Assembly (NCBI GenBank): GCA_030068145.1
Contig: JAPJBO010000591.1
Span: 80,060-144,059 of the forward strand
Source: Diplonema papillatum
Lineage: Eukaryota > Euglenozoa > Diplonemea > Diplonemida > Diplonemidae
DNA: 64,000 bases
Direction of reading: 5' to 3'
Every line of letters begins with the position of its first letter. Position 1 is the stretch's first letter. Of the stretch, positions 13,715 through 24,840 are shown piece after piece. The position numbers were made by a program, and so were the translations under genes. The notes beneath the pieces are model-generated. The model was not told where the DNA came from. It searched no databases and was given only the letters and a program-made list of their open reading frames with translations.

Positions 13715-14215
13715 ACATAAGCGCCAGCTTGAAAGGAAATGCTCGACGATGCTGCCCGACAAAGAACAGAAGGGATCCCAAGTGCTGTAACTACCGAACC
13801 ACGTGTTGAACGGACGTGAGGTCATGCGGGTCTACCCCTACACGACAAATCACACAAACACAACAGGTAAAAGTTCTGAGTGAGAAAGCAACACACGGTG
13901 GTGTAAGTGAAGAACAAATCAGATTGTGTGTTTGTATTGTAATTGCCCCTCTACCTCTATATTTCCTCCCTTTCATTCGGAGTCGAAGCAGCAACCTCGA
14001 GTATTTTCCCCCTCCAGCCTCCGTCGAAATGAGCACAAAGCAGTCCCTCGAGTATTTTTACACTACAGCGCCAGCTTGGAAGGAAATGCTCGAAGCTGCC
14101 AGACAAAGAACCGAAGATCCCAAGTGCTGTAACTACCGAACACGTGTTGAACGGACGTGAGGTCATGCGGGTCTACCCGTACAGAGACACACAAACACGA
14201 CATGGAAAAAGGTTC
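13715..14215 (+). repeat. Dispersed repeat family A, one long and one partial copy
   Basis: Starts ACATAAGCGCCAGCTTGAAA, continues through CGTGTTGAACGGACGTGAGG and TCATGCGGGTCTACCCCTAC, and has a tail with CCTCGAGTATTTT. A partial second copy begins near 14069. Other copies: 17690-17905, 52200-52280, 53210-53620, 56935-57140. I see no conserved protein, so it is likely a non-autonomous element. Confidence 0.85.
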
Positions 14216-15018
14216 CGAGTATTGGCAACGACTGACCTCTCGAGTTTTGGCTTCACAATGGCTTAGAAGAGGGGATGAAAACAATCCGCCAGAAAAGCGT
14301 GTTCTCATAAAGGTTGTCTTTGGCTTTGGCCAGAATGCATTTTTCTTTTTAGCCACATGCAATGTGTGAGGAAACTGAACCGCTCAAGTAGGACCTTCTG
14401 ATCATGATCATTTGCCAAATTTGCCACCTGAAACCACGTCCAGGATTTGGGCTCAGGGTAGTGCGGTCAACAAAACTCTAGTTTCCCTTTCTACTTTCTC
14501 CTACTCTCGCGGTGTACGGTTTTTTACATCGCCGCAAGCAGGCCCCGGCCGCCGAAAGTTAGGGACATGTGAGCTCAGTACCAACGGTAGAAAATAAAAC
14601 AAACCCCCAAACAAAAAACCCCAACGCGCGTCTACAAAACTTCCTTATCAAACAAGCAAAGGTCGCAGGCTCGTCCTTCGGGATCGACCGTAACACTCAA
14701 CGGTCAACAACGAACACTCAAGTAGTAGTAGTAGTAGCAGTTTGAACTTGTTATGCAGCAACAATCTGTGTCGATAGACTGCACAAGTAGTAGTACAATA
14801 CCGGGCATTCATACCGCAAAGTACTTTACAAACGGAGGGGCTGGTCCCCTCATGGCTTCATTGCCTGCTGACGGAGTCTTGCACACCTCGTCGAAATGAG
14901 CACCCGCGCCCTGGAGTATTTCTTCGAGAAAAGTGTGTGTTGTAGACTCGTTTTTACTTCGGCGCTCAAGCTAGCTTGCTAGTATGTGTATGTGTGTGTG
15001 CACGTGTATGTTTGCGTA
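14216..15018. other. No gene; fragment of a dispersed repeat at ~14725-14800
   Basis: Near 14740-14800 lies TTGAACTTGTTATGCAGCAA followed by CAATCTGTGTCGATAGACTG (family H). It is also found inverted at 24520-24590 and inside the TIR element at ~54925. The rest has no recognisable feature. Confidence 0.55.
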
Positions 15019-15114
15019 TGTACCGTAATTGGAATATTGTTGAACTGGACTAAAGCTGGAACGGATAAATGACAGACCGGGTAAAACCTGGGACACCCGG
15101 GGTGGGGTGGGGGG

Positions 15115-15148
15115 CACTGGTGCAGTCACCTGCGTGACTGCACCAGTG
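15115..15148. repeat. Perfect 15-bp inverted repeat, 4-nt loop
   Basis: CACTGGTGCAGTCAC, loop CTGC, then its exact reverse complement. It lies next to a G-rich run. Confidence 0.9.
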
Positions 15149-16332
15149 ATCCTCCTGTGACAGCGGCATCAATGGGTCGAGCTGAGTATTGAGCACCCGA
15201 AGGCACAAGGCACGGGCAAGAATGATCCTCCAGCTGCGTTTCCTTTCCGTGCCCAAGTTCTCGCTTCTGCGGCGCTCGTTTTGCTGCCGCTTCTACGCGC
15301 AGCTCTCTTCCGCCTTGCCCAGGGACCAAAACGGGAATGAGAGAAACAAACGGGCGAACCCGGCTGGGGGGAAAACGTTCTCACACGATCGACGGCGTTG
15401 ATCCATGCCTGAAGATCCGTACGGACCGAGGCCGGGACCGGGACGACCTCAGACACTAAACGGGTGCCTTTGGCGGGACGATCTCGATGTGGACGAGGAT
15501 GATGATGAGGTGGCAAGGCTGGTGATATCCAGCTCCATTCTTTGAACGCTGCGCGCTTTCGCGCCGCGTGCTTTTTTCTTGAATTTCCCCGCCGGCAGCT
15601 CTGCCGAGGGTTATAAGGGAATCAAATTCTTTTTCCGTGGCTATAAGGGAATATTGAAAATACCGGGTGGCTATAAGACAATTTGCCCAAATTTTTATTA
15701 CAAGAGATTGCAGGAGGTTGCCACCAGGAATGATCCTCCAGCTGCATTTCCTTTCCGTGCCCCAGTTCTCGCTTCTGCGGCGCTCGTTTTGCTGCCGCAG
15801 TATGCAGAAGAGTAGCGCAAGAGCAACACGGCGTTGTCTTCGAGGGTATACATGGGAATGATCCGCCAGCTGCATTTCCTTTCCGTGCCCCAGTTCTCGC
15901 TTCTGCGGCGCTCGTTTTGCTGCCGCAGTATGCAGAAGAGTAGCGCAAGAGTTCTACGCGCAGCTCTCTTCCGCCTTGCCCAGGGATCAAAACGGGAATG
16001 AGAGAAACACGGGCCACTAACCAAACAAACGAAGGGGCGACACCGGCCGATTGGCTACGACGGCCGCAGGGACGAAGTCACGCCACCTGCCCCAAAAGAA
16101 ACAAGGACGGGGGTGCGTGTGTGTGGGGCACTTACATTTCTTGTTCACCTGGATGAGGTTTCTGGCTAGTACTAGCTAGCTGGGAGCACAGTGCACTTCG
16201 CTGGGTTAATTCCCCCGATAAATCGACAGCACCAGGGTCGCGATATTCTGCACCGTACGCAAAGTCGCCAGGGCACCCAGCCCCATCTTGGGGGTGTCCC
16301 AGGGTTTACCCGGGTCAACATTAATCCAATTA

Positions 16333-16559
16333 CCTAGCCCCCCCCGTGCATAGGATGGATAGCCAAACCCCCTTGATTAAGATGGATAACGGGCGAGAAT
16401 GCCAATCCATCTTAAACACGGGGGTGAGGTACCCCTGTGCAAAGTGACTACACGGTAGTCTACTGTGCCCCCGTGTTTAAGATGGATACCCCCCTTGATT
16501 AAGATGGATACCGCCAAAACCCGAGTTTTTCATCCATCTTATGCACGGGGGGGGCTAGG
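16333..16559. mobile_element. MITE with GC-rich terminal inverted repeats and TA flanks
   Basis: Left end CCTAGCCCCCCCCGTGCATA and right end TATGCACGGGGGGGGCTAGG are exact reverse complements, flanked by TA at 16331-16332 and 16560-16561. Internal AAGATGGAT motifs occur in both orientations, and the centre holds GACTACACGGTAGTC. No coding capacity in ~227 bp. The TA duplication suggests mobilisation by a Tc1/mariner/pogo-type transposase. Confidence 0.75.
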
Positions 16560-16564
16560 TACGG

Positions 16565-16624
16565 TGCGTATTAGTGCGTTGCTCAGGGTAGTCGAAGGCC
16601 TGACAATCACACTAATGCAACAAA
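16565..16624 (-). repeat. Dispersed repeat family G, inverted copy
   Basis: The reverse complement reads TTGCATTAGTGTGATTGTCA, then GGCCTTCGACTACCCTGAGC and AACGCACTA. Plus-strand copies are at 20237-20293 and 40703-40753. Confidence 0.85.
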
Positions 16625-16862
16625 TTCTCACTCACGGGGAGAGCCGGGGGCAGTGAAGTAACGAAGCCCGCGAACGGTGGGTGGTGACCCCTCCGAACAG
16701 CCTCCCTGGCCCTGGCCCACGCCTGATGCCGCAACCCCTTAACCCGGGCGGCGGCGCTTTGGCATGAGCCAGGAACCTCAAGGGGAGCAGCGCGAGAGGC
16801 ATCATCCACGCTTCAAAGGCCCACACACACTATTGCAACAAATTTACAATCCAATTACGGTA

Positions 16863-18700
16863 TGTGTATGTGTGAGGGTGTGTGGGGACGTATTTGTGTT
16901 GAGCGTGTGCGTGTACCCTCAAGTGTACGTTTCTGGATAACAGTGGATGCGATCGTTCGCACACTGCTTCGTTGTCTACATCCCATTTCCAACTTCCCTG
17001 CCACCTACGCCATTCAACCCTACCTTTACAGTGCCTATTCTTCTGCCCGCCTAGTCCGTAGTTCTTTTGTTTCGGTCCCCACTTTTTTTTTTCATTGTGA
17101 TATTCTACTCGATTTTCGACCGTACTTGGAACTCCGCCAAAAAACCAAGATGTACATGTCAGTACGAGAAGTTTCGACTCAAGCCATCTCCCTTCAATCT
17201 TGCATTCTTGCAGAGCATATGCAGCGGCATCCGCCGTGGCGCAGCAATGCTGGGACTAAGCTTTGACCATGTTGTTTGCTACCAAACTGGTAGCAAAAAA
17301 GGCATGCATACTCGTATACGATGCCATATAAAAGAACCCTTCCGACGATGTTAAACCCCCGAATTCTCAAGCGAGTTTTTACTTTAAAAACTACAAGAAA
17401 CAGTCTAAAAACAGTCTAAAATGTGTTGCCCTGCCCTACCTTACCTACAGTACAGTTGCCTTAGGGCCTACGGGCAAGCGAATGCTGATTCAACCCCTTA
17501 CGCACAGAGGAAAAGGGGGAGTTGTTCACCGATGAGCCTGATTGCAGGGTCTCTGCACTTCTCAGGTGCAGGAGATGGAAGCTGGGGTGCAAAGCAGGCG
17601 TCACACCCGCTACTCGGATGTGGCCCTCAAAAGACAACGGCTCCGGCGCTTCATTTGTGCGTGCGCCCCTTCCTCCCAACCTGTCATTTTCTTGCATACG
17701 CGCCAGCTTGAAAGGAAATGCTCGAACGATGCTGCCCGACAAAGGACAGAAGGGATTCCAAGTGCTCTAACTACCGAACCACGTGTTGAACGGACGTGAG
17801 GTCATGCGGGTCTACCCCTACACGACAAATAACACAAACACAACAGGTCAAAGTCCTGAGTGAGAAAGCAACACACGGTGGTGCAAGCGAAGAACAGACG
17901 AGGGGTACAGGGATGCACATCGATCGTGTGCATCTTGACAACTTTGAGCCCGTCTACCCCTCTCCCCTGGAACTGCATTGAATTGCCTGCTGCTGTGCAA
18001 CCGATAAGCTTGGACGAGTCCTTTTCTTGAATCGCGAACGATCCTTTCCGTGGGATGTTGAAACCGCCATTTGAGATTATTGAGGCGAGGTCATGCCAGA
18101 TTAGTTAGCTATGTCACCAGAGCGGAATGCTGCTCCGTATCAGATCTTCATTTGCCAGGCTTTGATTTGCAGTCGAACTGACTTAACGGGAGCGCCTGAG
18201 TTTCGCCGGGTCAACGTTGGCCGAACGGTGGGGTTGGTGTCTCCCGTCGCGTCCCGCCTAGCTCGTTTGCGGGGAGGTCACTTACCTGTCGTGACCCAGC
18301 AGGGGGCCCGGACTCCTTCCCGGCTGGCGGGAGCTGCGGCCTGTATCCCAGGGATAGTGGGTGCCTGGTGAAAACCGGGTTTAAAAACCAGTTTTTGCAA
18401 AAAGGTCCCGGACCTGGCCATGACGAAAGTGTGCACCAAATACACAACCCCACACCTTTTGACTTGTTTTATGTGTCGGAATTGTCAGCGCGGTAGCGAC
18501 GACCGCGAGAACACATATAGGTAGGAGGGGAGAGGCCCTGGACTGCTAAGGCGTGACAACCCCGCCCCTGTCCCTCCCAGGGAGCCACCCCGAAACTAGC
18601 CTGGCCACCTGACGGTGGAGGCCCACCCTTTGACTTGCAGCACCCATGAAGCCCTTTCTGTTGCTCTAAGAGAACCCATTTCACAACGGTCGCACAGAGA
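16863..18700. other. No supported gene; contains a family A copy
   Basis: Family A occupies about 17690-17905. Remaining frames (for example 16862-17266 and 18111-18371) show no domain, and start and codon patterns do not distinguish them from chance. Family F fragments lie at ~17345 and ~18706. Confidence 0.5.
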
Positions 18701-18929
18701 CCCTAAACCCCCGGAATTTCAAGCGAACTAACTTTAAAACCCGGTTTTCGGAAAAGATAATAAATGCAAGAAAAAAAACGAGTATAATAATTGTGGGGCG
18801 TTACCGGCGGGTACACTAAGCACCTTGCCCGTACGCGACTTTGATGGAGCACGGGGTTGAAGGTCATGCCCGCAGTCTTTTTTTAGTGTCAGGCAGTGGC
18901 AATCTGAGCGCCGAGGTAGAAAAACCCTC

Positions 18930-20236
18930 ATTCTTGTGGAAACCCCTCATTCCTTCTTGTCCGGAATTTGCTTCCTGAGCAAGAATGGTAGTAGGAAAAC
19001 CGGAAGCTCGGTTTTTGGCCATTTTTGGAAACTCACGCACTACTCCTGCTGTATCCGCGTATTAGCACTTTTGGTCAGCATTGCCTCGGCCCGGCGGGCG
19101 AAGCCGCTTCCCTGTGCTAACACAACACGCAAACGAAAAGAACGAGCATTTCCGGAGTTGGGCTTCGGCACTGATAAAGTAGGCGAAGCAACGGACGAGC
19201 ATCAACTGAGCAATGATGATGAAAATGATAAAGCATTCTTGTTACACACTGCACTCTAATTAGTGGATCCCCCAAGAATCGCGAACAAATAATTATTAAT
19301 TGCTCCACTAATTAAACCACTAATTGAATGACCACTAGTTGCTGACCTCTCAATTCGAAGACTTGCGACGGTCGAAGGAGGAGGCCGTTTCTTCCGGCTC
19401 GCTACGCGAGCCGGAAAATCAATTATTAGCAATTAGAACACTGGGGAAATTTTAAACAGTTCATCCACTAATTAGATGACCACTAAATGGAGGACCACAC
19501 GTTATATGACCATTACTTAGAGTGCTGTGTGCATACATATATCTCTCTGGGAGGGGGGGGGGGGGGGGTTTCTTCCTGTATTAGCACCTTTTAGTCGGCT
19601 TCGTCTTCCTTTTCGTTGTTCCGGAAATGTTTCCTTCAGTACAGACGTGCTGTTAAAAAATGCAGAAAAATAAATACACGAAACAGTCTTGGAAAGAAAC
19701 ACAAACAGAAATTGATGTTCTGTCGTCGTGCGTTATATTCCCGTATTTCTTCGCCTTTTTTCCACAACAAAACTACGCATTTCTTTCTGTGTGTTCCTTC
19801 TTTCTTTTCCAGCCAAATTCCAATGCGTGAGGAAACCTGGAGCGCCAGTGGGAGGACCCTCTGATCATGAAAATCGCACGTCCAGGAATTCGGGTTCATT
19901 GGGTGAAATGCGGCGAAGAAAAAGAAAAAAAGACCTCTTGTTTTCCGTTGTTATCTCTTTTTCTCCTGCTCTCGCAGTGAACGACTTCATTCTGCTCCAC
20001 ATTCTTTTTTATGCGCCTATATTTTGGTGTTCCTTGCGTACGTTTGTCTAACAGGAGTGAATACCTGAGTGCCCCCGTTTGCGGCTTCGAGGATCCGTTT
20101 CCGTTTTTTTTTTTTTGTTTCCGTTCCGCTGTTTTGAGGCGAACGAGCGATCGACAGTACCGGGATATATGCGGGGGCGGCTTCGGAAGGCATCAAGCTT
20201 GCGTGAACTGTACTCGCGCGGGAGCGAACACTGTAG
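18930..20236. other. No gene; AT-rich inverted motifs and a hairpin
   Basis: 19255-19345 and 19425-19500 hold repeated CACTAATTA/TAATTAG motifs in both orientations. A hairpin TTCCGGCTCGC-TAC-GCGAGCCGGAA occupies 19392-19416. A G-run lies near 19553-19568. Similar CACTAAT/ATTAG motifs recur at ~54.12-54.21 kb. No protein family recognised. Confidence 0.55.
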
Positions 20237-20293
20237 TAAATTTGTTGCATTAGTGTGATTGTTAGGCCTTCGACTACCCTGAGCAACGCACTA
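20237..20293 (+). repeat. Dispersed repeat family G, copy 2
   Basis: Same 50-bp core as 16.57 kb and 40.70 kb. DNA from here to the satellite at 20.70 kb contains no recognisable gene. Confidence 0.85.
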
Positions 20294-20696
20294 ACACTGT
20301 ATAAGCAGTATTGAGCACCTGCTTTGTAGGAGGAAATACTACAGGAGTTGCCAGTTGCGAAATATCAAACAGGTTGGCTTTGGTCGCCACTAGCTTCCCG
20401 GGAACCGCCACGCGGCCTTTCCCGGGAATTTATTTTGCTGCAAGCGTCGCCGGAAGGCAAGGTCCTAGGATGCCTTCGGTTCTTTGTTTGACAGCTTTGT
20501 CCAGCATTTCCTTCCAAGGTGGCGCGAAGGCGAAGCGGCGAGAAGAATGCTGTCGCTGCCGTTTCTCATCAGTTGTGATGTGTCTCTGGTCGCTTCGTAG
20601 GTCTGTATGAGCCGGTCCGTCCCTATCTCAAAAACTGCATCGAAGTGTCCGCCGCTGTTTATCACAGGGATCACGGTCCACCACGGTCTATCAGGT

Positions 20697-21575
20697 CCAG
20701 CTATGAGTTTTTAGACCAACCATGCATTTTCACAGTACGCTCCTACGCTGCCAACCATCAGTTTTTAGTACCAACCTCGCTCTGTGCATTCTGCCGCCAG
20801 CTATGAGTTTTTAGACCAACCATGCATTGCACAGTATGCTCCTACGCTGCCAACCTCATGAGTTTTTAGTACCAACCTCGCCCTGTGCATTCTGCCGCCA
20901 GCTATGAGTTTTTAGACCAACCATGCATTGCACAGTACGCTCCTACGCTGCCAACCATGAGTTTTTAGTACCAACCTCGCCCTGTGCATTCCGCCGCCAG
21001 CTATGAGTTTTTAGACCAACCATGCATTGCACACTACGCTCCTACGCTGCCAACCATGAGTTTTTAGTACCAACCTCGCCCTGTGCATTCCGCCGCCAGC
21101 TATGAGTTTTTAGACCAACCATGCATTGCACAGTACGCTCCTACGCTGCCAACCATGAGTTTTTAGTACCAACCTCGCCCTGTGCATTCCGCCGCCAGCT
21201 ATGAGTTTTTAGACCAACCATGCATTGCACACTACGCTCCTACGCTGCCAACCATGAGTTTTTAGTACCAACCTCGCCCTGTGCATTCCGCCGCCAGCTA
21301 TGAGTTTTTAGACCAACCATGCATTGCACACTACGCTCCTACGCTGCCAACCATGAGTTTTTAGTACCAACCTCGCCCTGTGCATTCCGCCGCCAGCTAT
21401 GAGTTTTTAGACCAACCATGCTTTGCACAGCATGCTCCTACGCTGCCAACCATGAGTTTTTAGTACCAACCTCGCCCTGTGCATTCTGCCGCCAGCTATG
21501 AGTTTTTAGACCAACCATGCATTGCACAGTACGCTCCTACGTTGCCAACCATGAGTTTTTAGTACCAACCGCGCA
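20697..21575 (+). repeat. ~99-bp satellite, about 8.5 units
   Basis: Unit starts fall at ~20701, 20801, 20902, 21001, 21100 and onward at ~99-bp steps. Each unit contains two related half-units starting ATGAGTTTTTAG: one continues ACCAACCATGCATTGCACA, the other TACCAACCTCGCCCTGTGCA. In-frame TAG codons make it non-coding. It ends ~90 bp before the eS27 start codon. Confidence 0.95.
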
Positions 21576-21666
21576 AGACGCAAGAAAAACACACCAACCA
21601 ACCCAGGTGGGGAGGATCGGCAAGTAAGAAGCACAAAACCACAAAGAAAAAAAACACCGCCAAAAG

Positions 21667-21927
21667 ATGGGTTTTCTCGACGCCGACCTGCTGTACCCGT
21701 CCCTGAAGGACCAGAAGAACGCGCACAAGAAGAAGCGGTTGCTCCAGGGACCCAAGTCGTGCTTCTTGGACGTGCGGTGCCAGTCGTGCTCGAAGGTCAC
21801 CGTCGTCTTCAGCCACGCCTCCACGGTGGTTATGTGTGCCGCGTGCAGCGCCGTCCTGGCCCAGCCGGCAGGAGGTAAGGCCCGTCTCACAGCTGGATCG
21901 AGCTTCCGCGTGAAGTCGGACATTTAA
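21667..21927 (+). CDS. RPS27: Cytosolic 40S ribosomal protein eS27 (S27e)
   Basis: 86 residues in one exon, the normal length for the family. The motif order is canonical: basic stretch [19 protein letters not shown], a C4 zinc ribbon formed by C38, C41, C57 and C60 (CQSC and CAAC), the FSHASTVV segment between them, and the C-terminal [16 protein letters not shown]. It is a structural component of the small ribosomal subunit in the cytosol. The ATG follows an A-rich leader (ACCGCCAAAAG). All conserved residues are intact, so I regard it as functional. No intron, unlike the SET and GT61 genes here. The satellite array ends just upstream, so the promoter must lie within or beyond it. Confidence 0.97.
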   Translation: MGFLDADLLYPSLKDQKNAHKKKRLLQGPKSCFLDVRCQSCSKVTVVFSHASTVVMCAACSAVLAQPAGGKARLTAGSSFRVKSDI

Positions 21928-22404
21928 GAGCGCGTCAGCGGAAAAAACGGAATCATCAACAAAAAAAAAAAGAAAGTTTAAAAAAAATGTATCAAAAGGA
22001 AGTTCCTCCCCGGAATACGGGGGAAGAAAAAAAAAGACAGCAAAAACCCCAGGGGTGTGGGATGGGGGACGAGAAGCTCGGAGGCACCTCCAAAAACAAG
22101 CCCCCTGCTGACATCTGACACGCTCCTCGCGTGTGTGCAGAGTGCCCTTCGACACAGACTGCTTGCGTTCTCCTGGGTTCATCTGTTTTTTCTCTCTCTC
22201 TTTATTTCACCTCCGAAGCAGTTCCGCCGCCTCGGAGCAGGCGTGCCATCAGCGTAAAAAAAGGGTATACGCGACGAAAGAAACGAAACAAAAAACCACA
22301 ACCTTTTTTTTTTCCCGCGCGTTTATCAGTTCATTACACGTGGGCTATGCCTGCCCTTGAGGCGCCGGAAGGTGTCTGAACCGGACACAAAAACGCTGAA
22401 CTTC
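21928..22404. other. 3' flank of eS27; A- and T-rich, no gene
   Basis: Contains A-tracts (about 21961-21990) and short pyrimidine tracts; no recognisable gene. Polyadenylation signals cannot be assigned. Confidence 0.5.
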
Positions 22405-22990
22405 GATGTGTCGACAACTAATTCGTCGGCCACCGCCTTGAATTGTGTAGCAAGTGAGTTGTAGGACAGATCAAGTTTGCTATGCATCAGCGACAGAAGC
22501 TGTGCACACTGACGCATAGATACGCTGCCTTGAATTGCGTAGCAAGTGAGTTGTAGGACAGATCACGTTTGCTATGCATCAGCGACAGAAGCTGAGCGCA
22601 CAGACGCATAGATACGCTGCCTTGAATTGTGTAGCAAGTGAGTTGTAGGACAGATCAAGTTTGCTACGTATCAGCGACAGAAGCTGTGCACATTGACGCA
22701 TAGATACGCTGCCTTGAATTGTGTAGCAAATGAGTTGTAGGACAGTTCAGGTTTGCTATGCATCAGCGACATATGCTGTGCACACCGACGCGCTGTCATG
22801 GATTGTGTAGCAAGTGAGTTGTAGGACAGATCAGGGTTACTTTGCATCAGCGACAGAAGCTGTGCACCAGACGCATAGATACGCTGCCATGAATTTTGTA
22901 GCAAATGAGTCGCAGGACAGATCACGTTTGCTATGAGGGACAGAAGCTGGGCACACGGACGCATAGCCATGATGATCTGCATTCTCTCCC
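22405..22990 (-). repeat. ~92-bp tandem repeat with LRR-like reading on minus strand
   Basis: The marker GAGTTGTAGGACAG recurs at 22456, 22548, 22640, 22732 and 22816, with a diverged copy (GAGTCGCAGGACAG) at 22907. On the minus strand a unit can read as CAQLLSLMHSKLDLSYNSL, close to a leucine-rich repeat. The 92-bp period is not a multiple of three, so consecutive units fall in different frames and stops occur. It is a degenerate or non-coding tandem array, not an intact LRR protein. Confidence 0.85.
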
Positions 22991-23024
22991 TGACTAACAT
23001 CCGCTAGCCCATCTAAAATATTTT

Positions 23025-23245
23025 GCTAAAACCGCCAACAGGACACGCCAATGCATTAGCCGACAGCCAGCTGCGCGCGGCGACGAGCCGGAAAGACAAA
23101 AAAGGAAGACACAAAACAAGAAAAAGTGCCGGAAACACGAAAGAAATGCGGCTTCGGGAAAATTCGGCAATGGCCCGCGGCGTTCGGGCTGCTGGGCGCT
23201 CGGTTACTTCTGCCTGGGGCAAAGTGGCTCAGCGCTGCGGGGCAA
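23025..23245 (+). pseudogene. Truncated duplicate of the GT61 gene 5' end
   Basis: Matches 29842-30060, covering the leader (CAACAGGACACGCCAA, then GCATTAGCC) and the start of the GT61 coding region (ATGCGGC, then GCAATGGCCCGCGGCGTTCG). Small indels break the frame after a few codons. The match ends at ~23245, where a G-run begins. The decayed LINE lies between this copy and the intact gene. Confidence 0.85.
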
Positions 23246-24030
23246 GAGGGGGGGGGCGGGGGGGGCCTTTCTCGTCCTCCCCAGCGCTCTGCAAGCTTCG
23301 TCCATCTTCCCCCTCTGTACACGTACTCGTCCGCTCCCTTCCCGAGGCAATACCCTCGTTTTTCAACACGCCCGTCATCTTCGACGCCTCCTCCTCTGAA
23401 TCCACCTAAACCATCCCCAGACGGCTCCTCACCTTGTCTTCGCGCAAGGCCCTCACGAAGATCCCATTTTCCCCCGAGCTCTTCACACACCTTATCCGCC
23501 TCCGCCGGCGAGACGAAGCAGATGCCCTCTGCTATTGAAACCAGCCTGAACCTGGTTAGCACTCGCTTGCAGTGCTTCGACAGCTTGAGGTACCCCCTCC
23601 CCCAGCTTCGCCCGGCTCCCCCAGCTTCGCGCTGATGATAGTCCGCCTTATGTGTCCGGCTTAAAGGACCAAAACACGGCGCAGACGGGACCAGTGCGGT
23701 GTTGAGCACATCATCCATTTCCATATTCCAAGCGAGTTCTTGCAATCCCGCCTCGCTTGCACCACGACTTGGACGCTCTCCCCCCGGCAGCTCCTTTTTT
23801 GGCTCCCTTGCATCGTATAACGCCTCCAGAGTTGTCTGGGACGACACCTGTCAGTGTGGCCGTCCCCTCGCCCCTCCAGGGGATGCTCCGATCCTCGGTG
23901 TATTGCGATATCGCACGAAACTGGCATTCCTGCGCTCCCGCTTCAAGCTCCTCCAGACCGAACATGGACCACGCAGACCGCTTCCAGTTCCAGGCGTCTC
24001 GACCGCAGACGCTCTTCATTTTTTTTTTTT
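23246..24030. other. No supported gene; family C repeat at ~23630-23755
   Basis: A 263-codon minus-strand frame spans 23056-23847, but it runs through the GT61 duplicate and family C, so much of it is not real coding. The part around 23340-23600 (reading RLVSIAEGICFVSPAEADK) could be an old exon; no family recognised. Confidence 0.4.
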
Positions 24031-24035
24031 TTTGT

Positions 24036-24590
24036 TAATAATGTAAGGTGTCATGTTCACGTGGCGACACTGTTGACCGCACCTTCATTGAGTCGCGGTC
24101 GCCGATCCCCCAACCGCCAGCATCATGTACTTGATGTGACGCGGAGCAAGTGCTGACAGCACCACCCGGCGAATAGAGGGTCACAAAAGTGGCAAATCGA
24201 CCGGTCGGGGGGTCCTTAGCAGCCAGTGGCCTGATGGCTGAGTGCACACCTACGCAGGGCTGCATCCTCGTGTTGTAGCCGTGTTGTGTATAAGGCTTCG
24301 TGGGGGCCTGGTCAACCACCTCATCACAATAGGCGCAAACTTTCTCGACAGTGATTGGACAGTCGGGATGCCGGGGGCGGGTCTCCATGAAGAAGAGAAA
24401 AGTAAAGCAAGACCTGCCCCCTGCGCCTCCTGTCTCCGGCTGCTTCGGCAGACGACACTTACTACTACGCGGGGCAAGAAGCGACCGAAGCATGACACGA
24501 CGCGTGCAAAGAGGTAGTCTGTAGCGGCTTGTGCAGTCTATCGACACAGATTGTTGCTGCATAACAAGTTCAAACTACTACTACTACTTG
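24036..24590 (-). mobile_element. Transposon fragment with zinc-finger-like minus-strand frame
   Basis: A minus-strand frame (24035-24562) contains CPITVEKVCAYCDEVVDQAP and a nearby HGYNTRMQPCVGVHS, suggesting a Cys/His zinc-binding segment. The left part (24038-24220) is directly repeated at 24592-24770 at the head of the LINE. The right end is family H. It could be a LINE 5' module or a separate element; I cannot decide. Confidence 0.5.
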
Positions 24591-24840
24591 TTAATAATGC
24601 GGGAGGGCCTTCACGATGGTGACACGGTTGACCGCGCCTTAATTGCTACTGCGGTCGCCGATCCCCCGACGCGATAAACGAAGTGCTGACAACACCGCCC
24701 GGCGAATTGACGACCACAGGAGTGACAATTTGACCGGGCGAGGGGTGTTTTGCAGCATTCGGGCAGTATCTGGTCCTGGCCGCGCCAGAGAAACGAAGGA
24801 GTCCCCGAGGCAGGGTTTGGCAGTTTTTACTGCAAACCGA

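Larger units (their letters stand above)
15019..16862. mobile_element. Putative TIR element or composite insertion
   Basis: The ends match in inverted orientation: left ACCGTAATTGGAATATTGTTG, right (reverse complement) ACCGTAATTGGATTGTAAAT. A second inverted pair exists inside: CCGGGTAAAACCTGGGACAC near 15079 against GTGTCCCAGGGTTTACCCGG near 16280. The interior has three copies of an AATGATCC(T/G)CCAGCTGC segment (15223, 15729, 15857) and no transposase. Flanking ATGT on both sides could be a target duplication but is too short to trust. The boundaries are inferred. Confidence 0.4.

Noticed and set aside
16862..17354. Possible gene on the plus strand
   Set aside because: Two overlapping frames of 95-134 codons with no recognisable motif, atypical codon use compared with the real genes and no splice support.
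23056..23847. 263-codon minus-strand frame as an intact gene
   Set aside because: It crosses the GT61 5' duplicate, a G-run and family C, none of which codes on that strand; at most a short middle part could be real.
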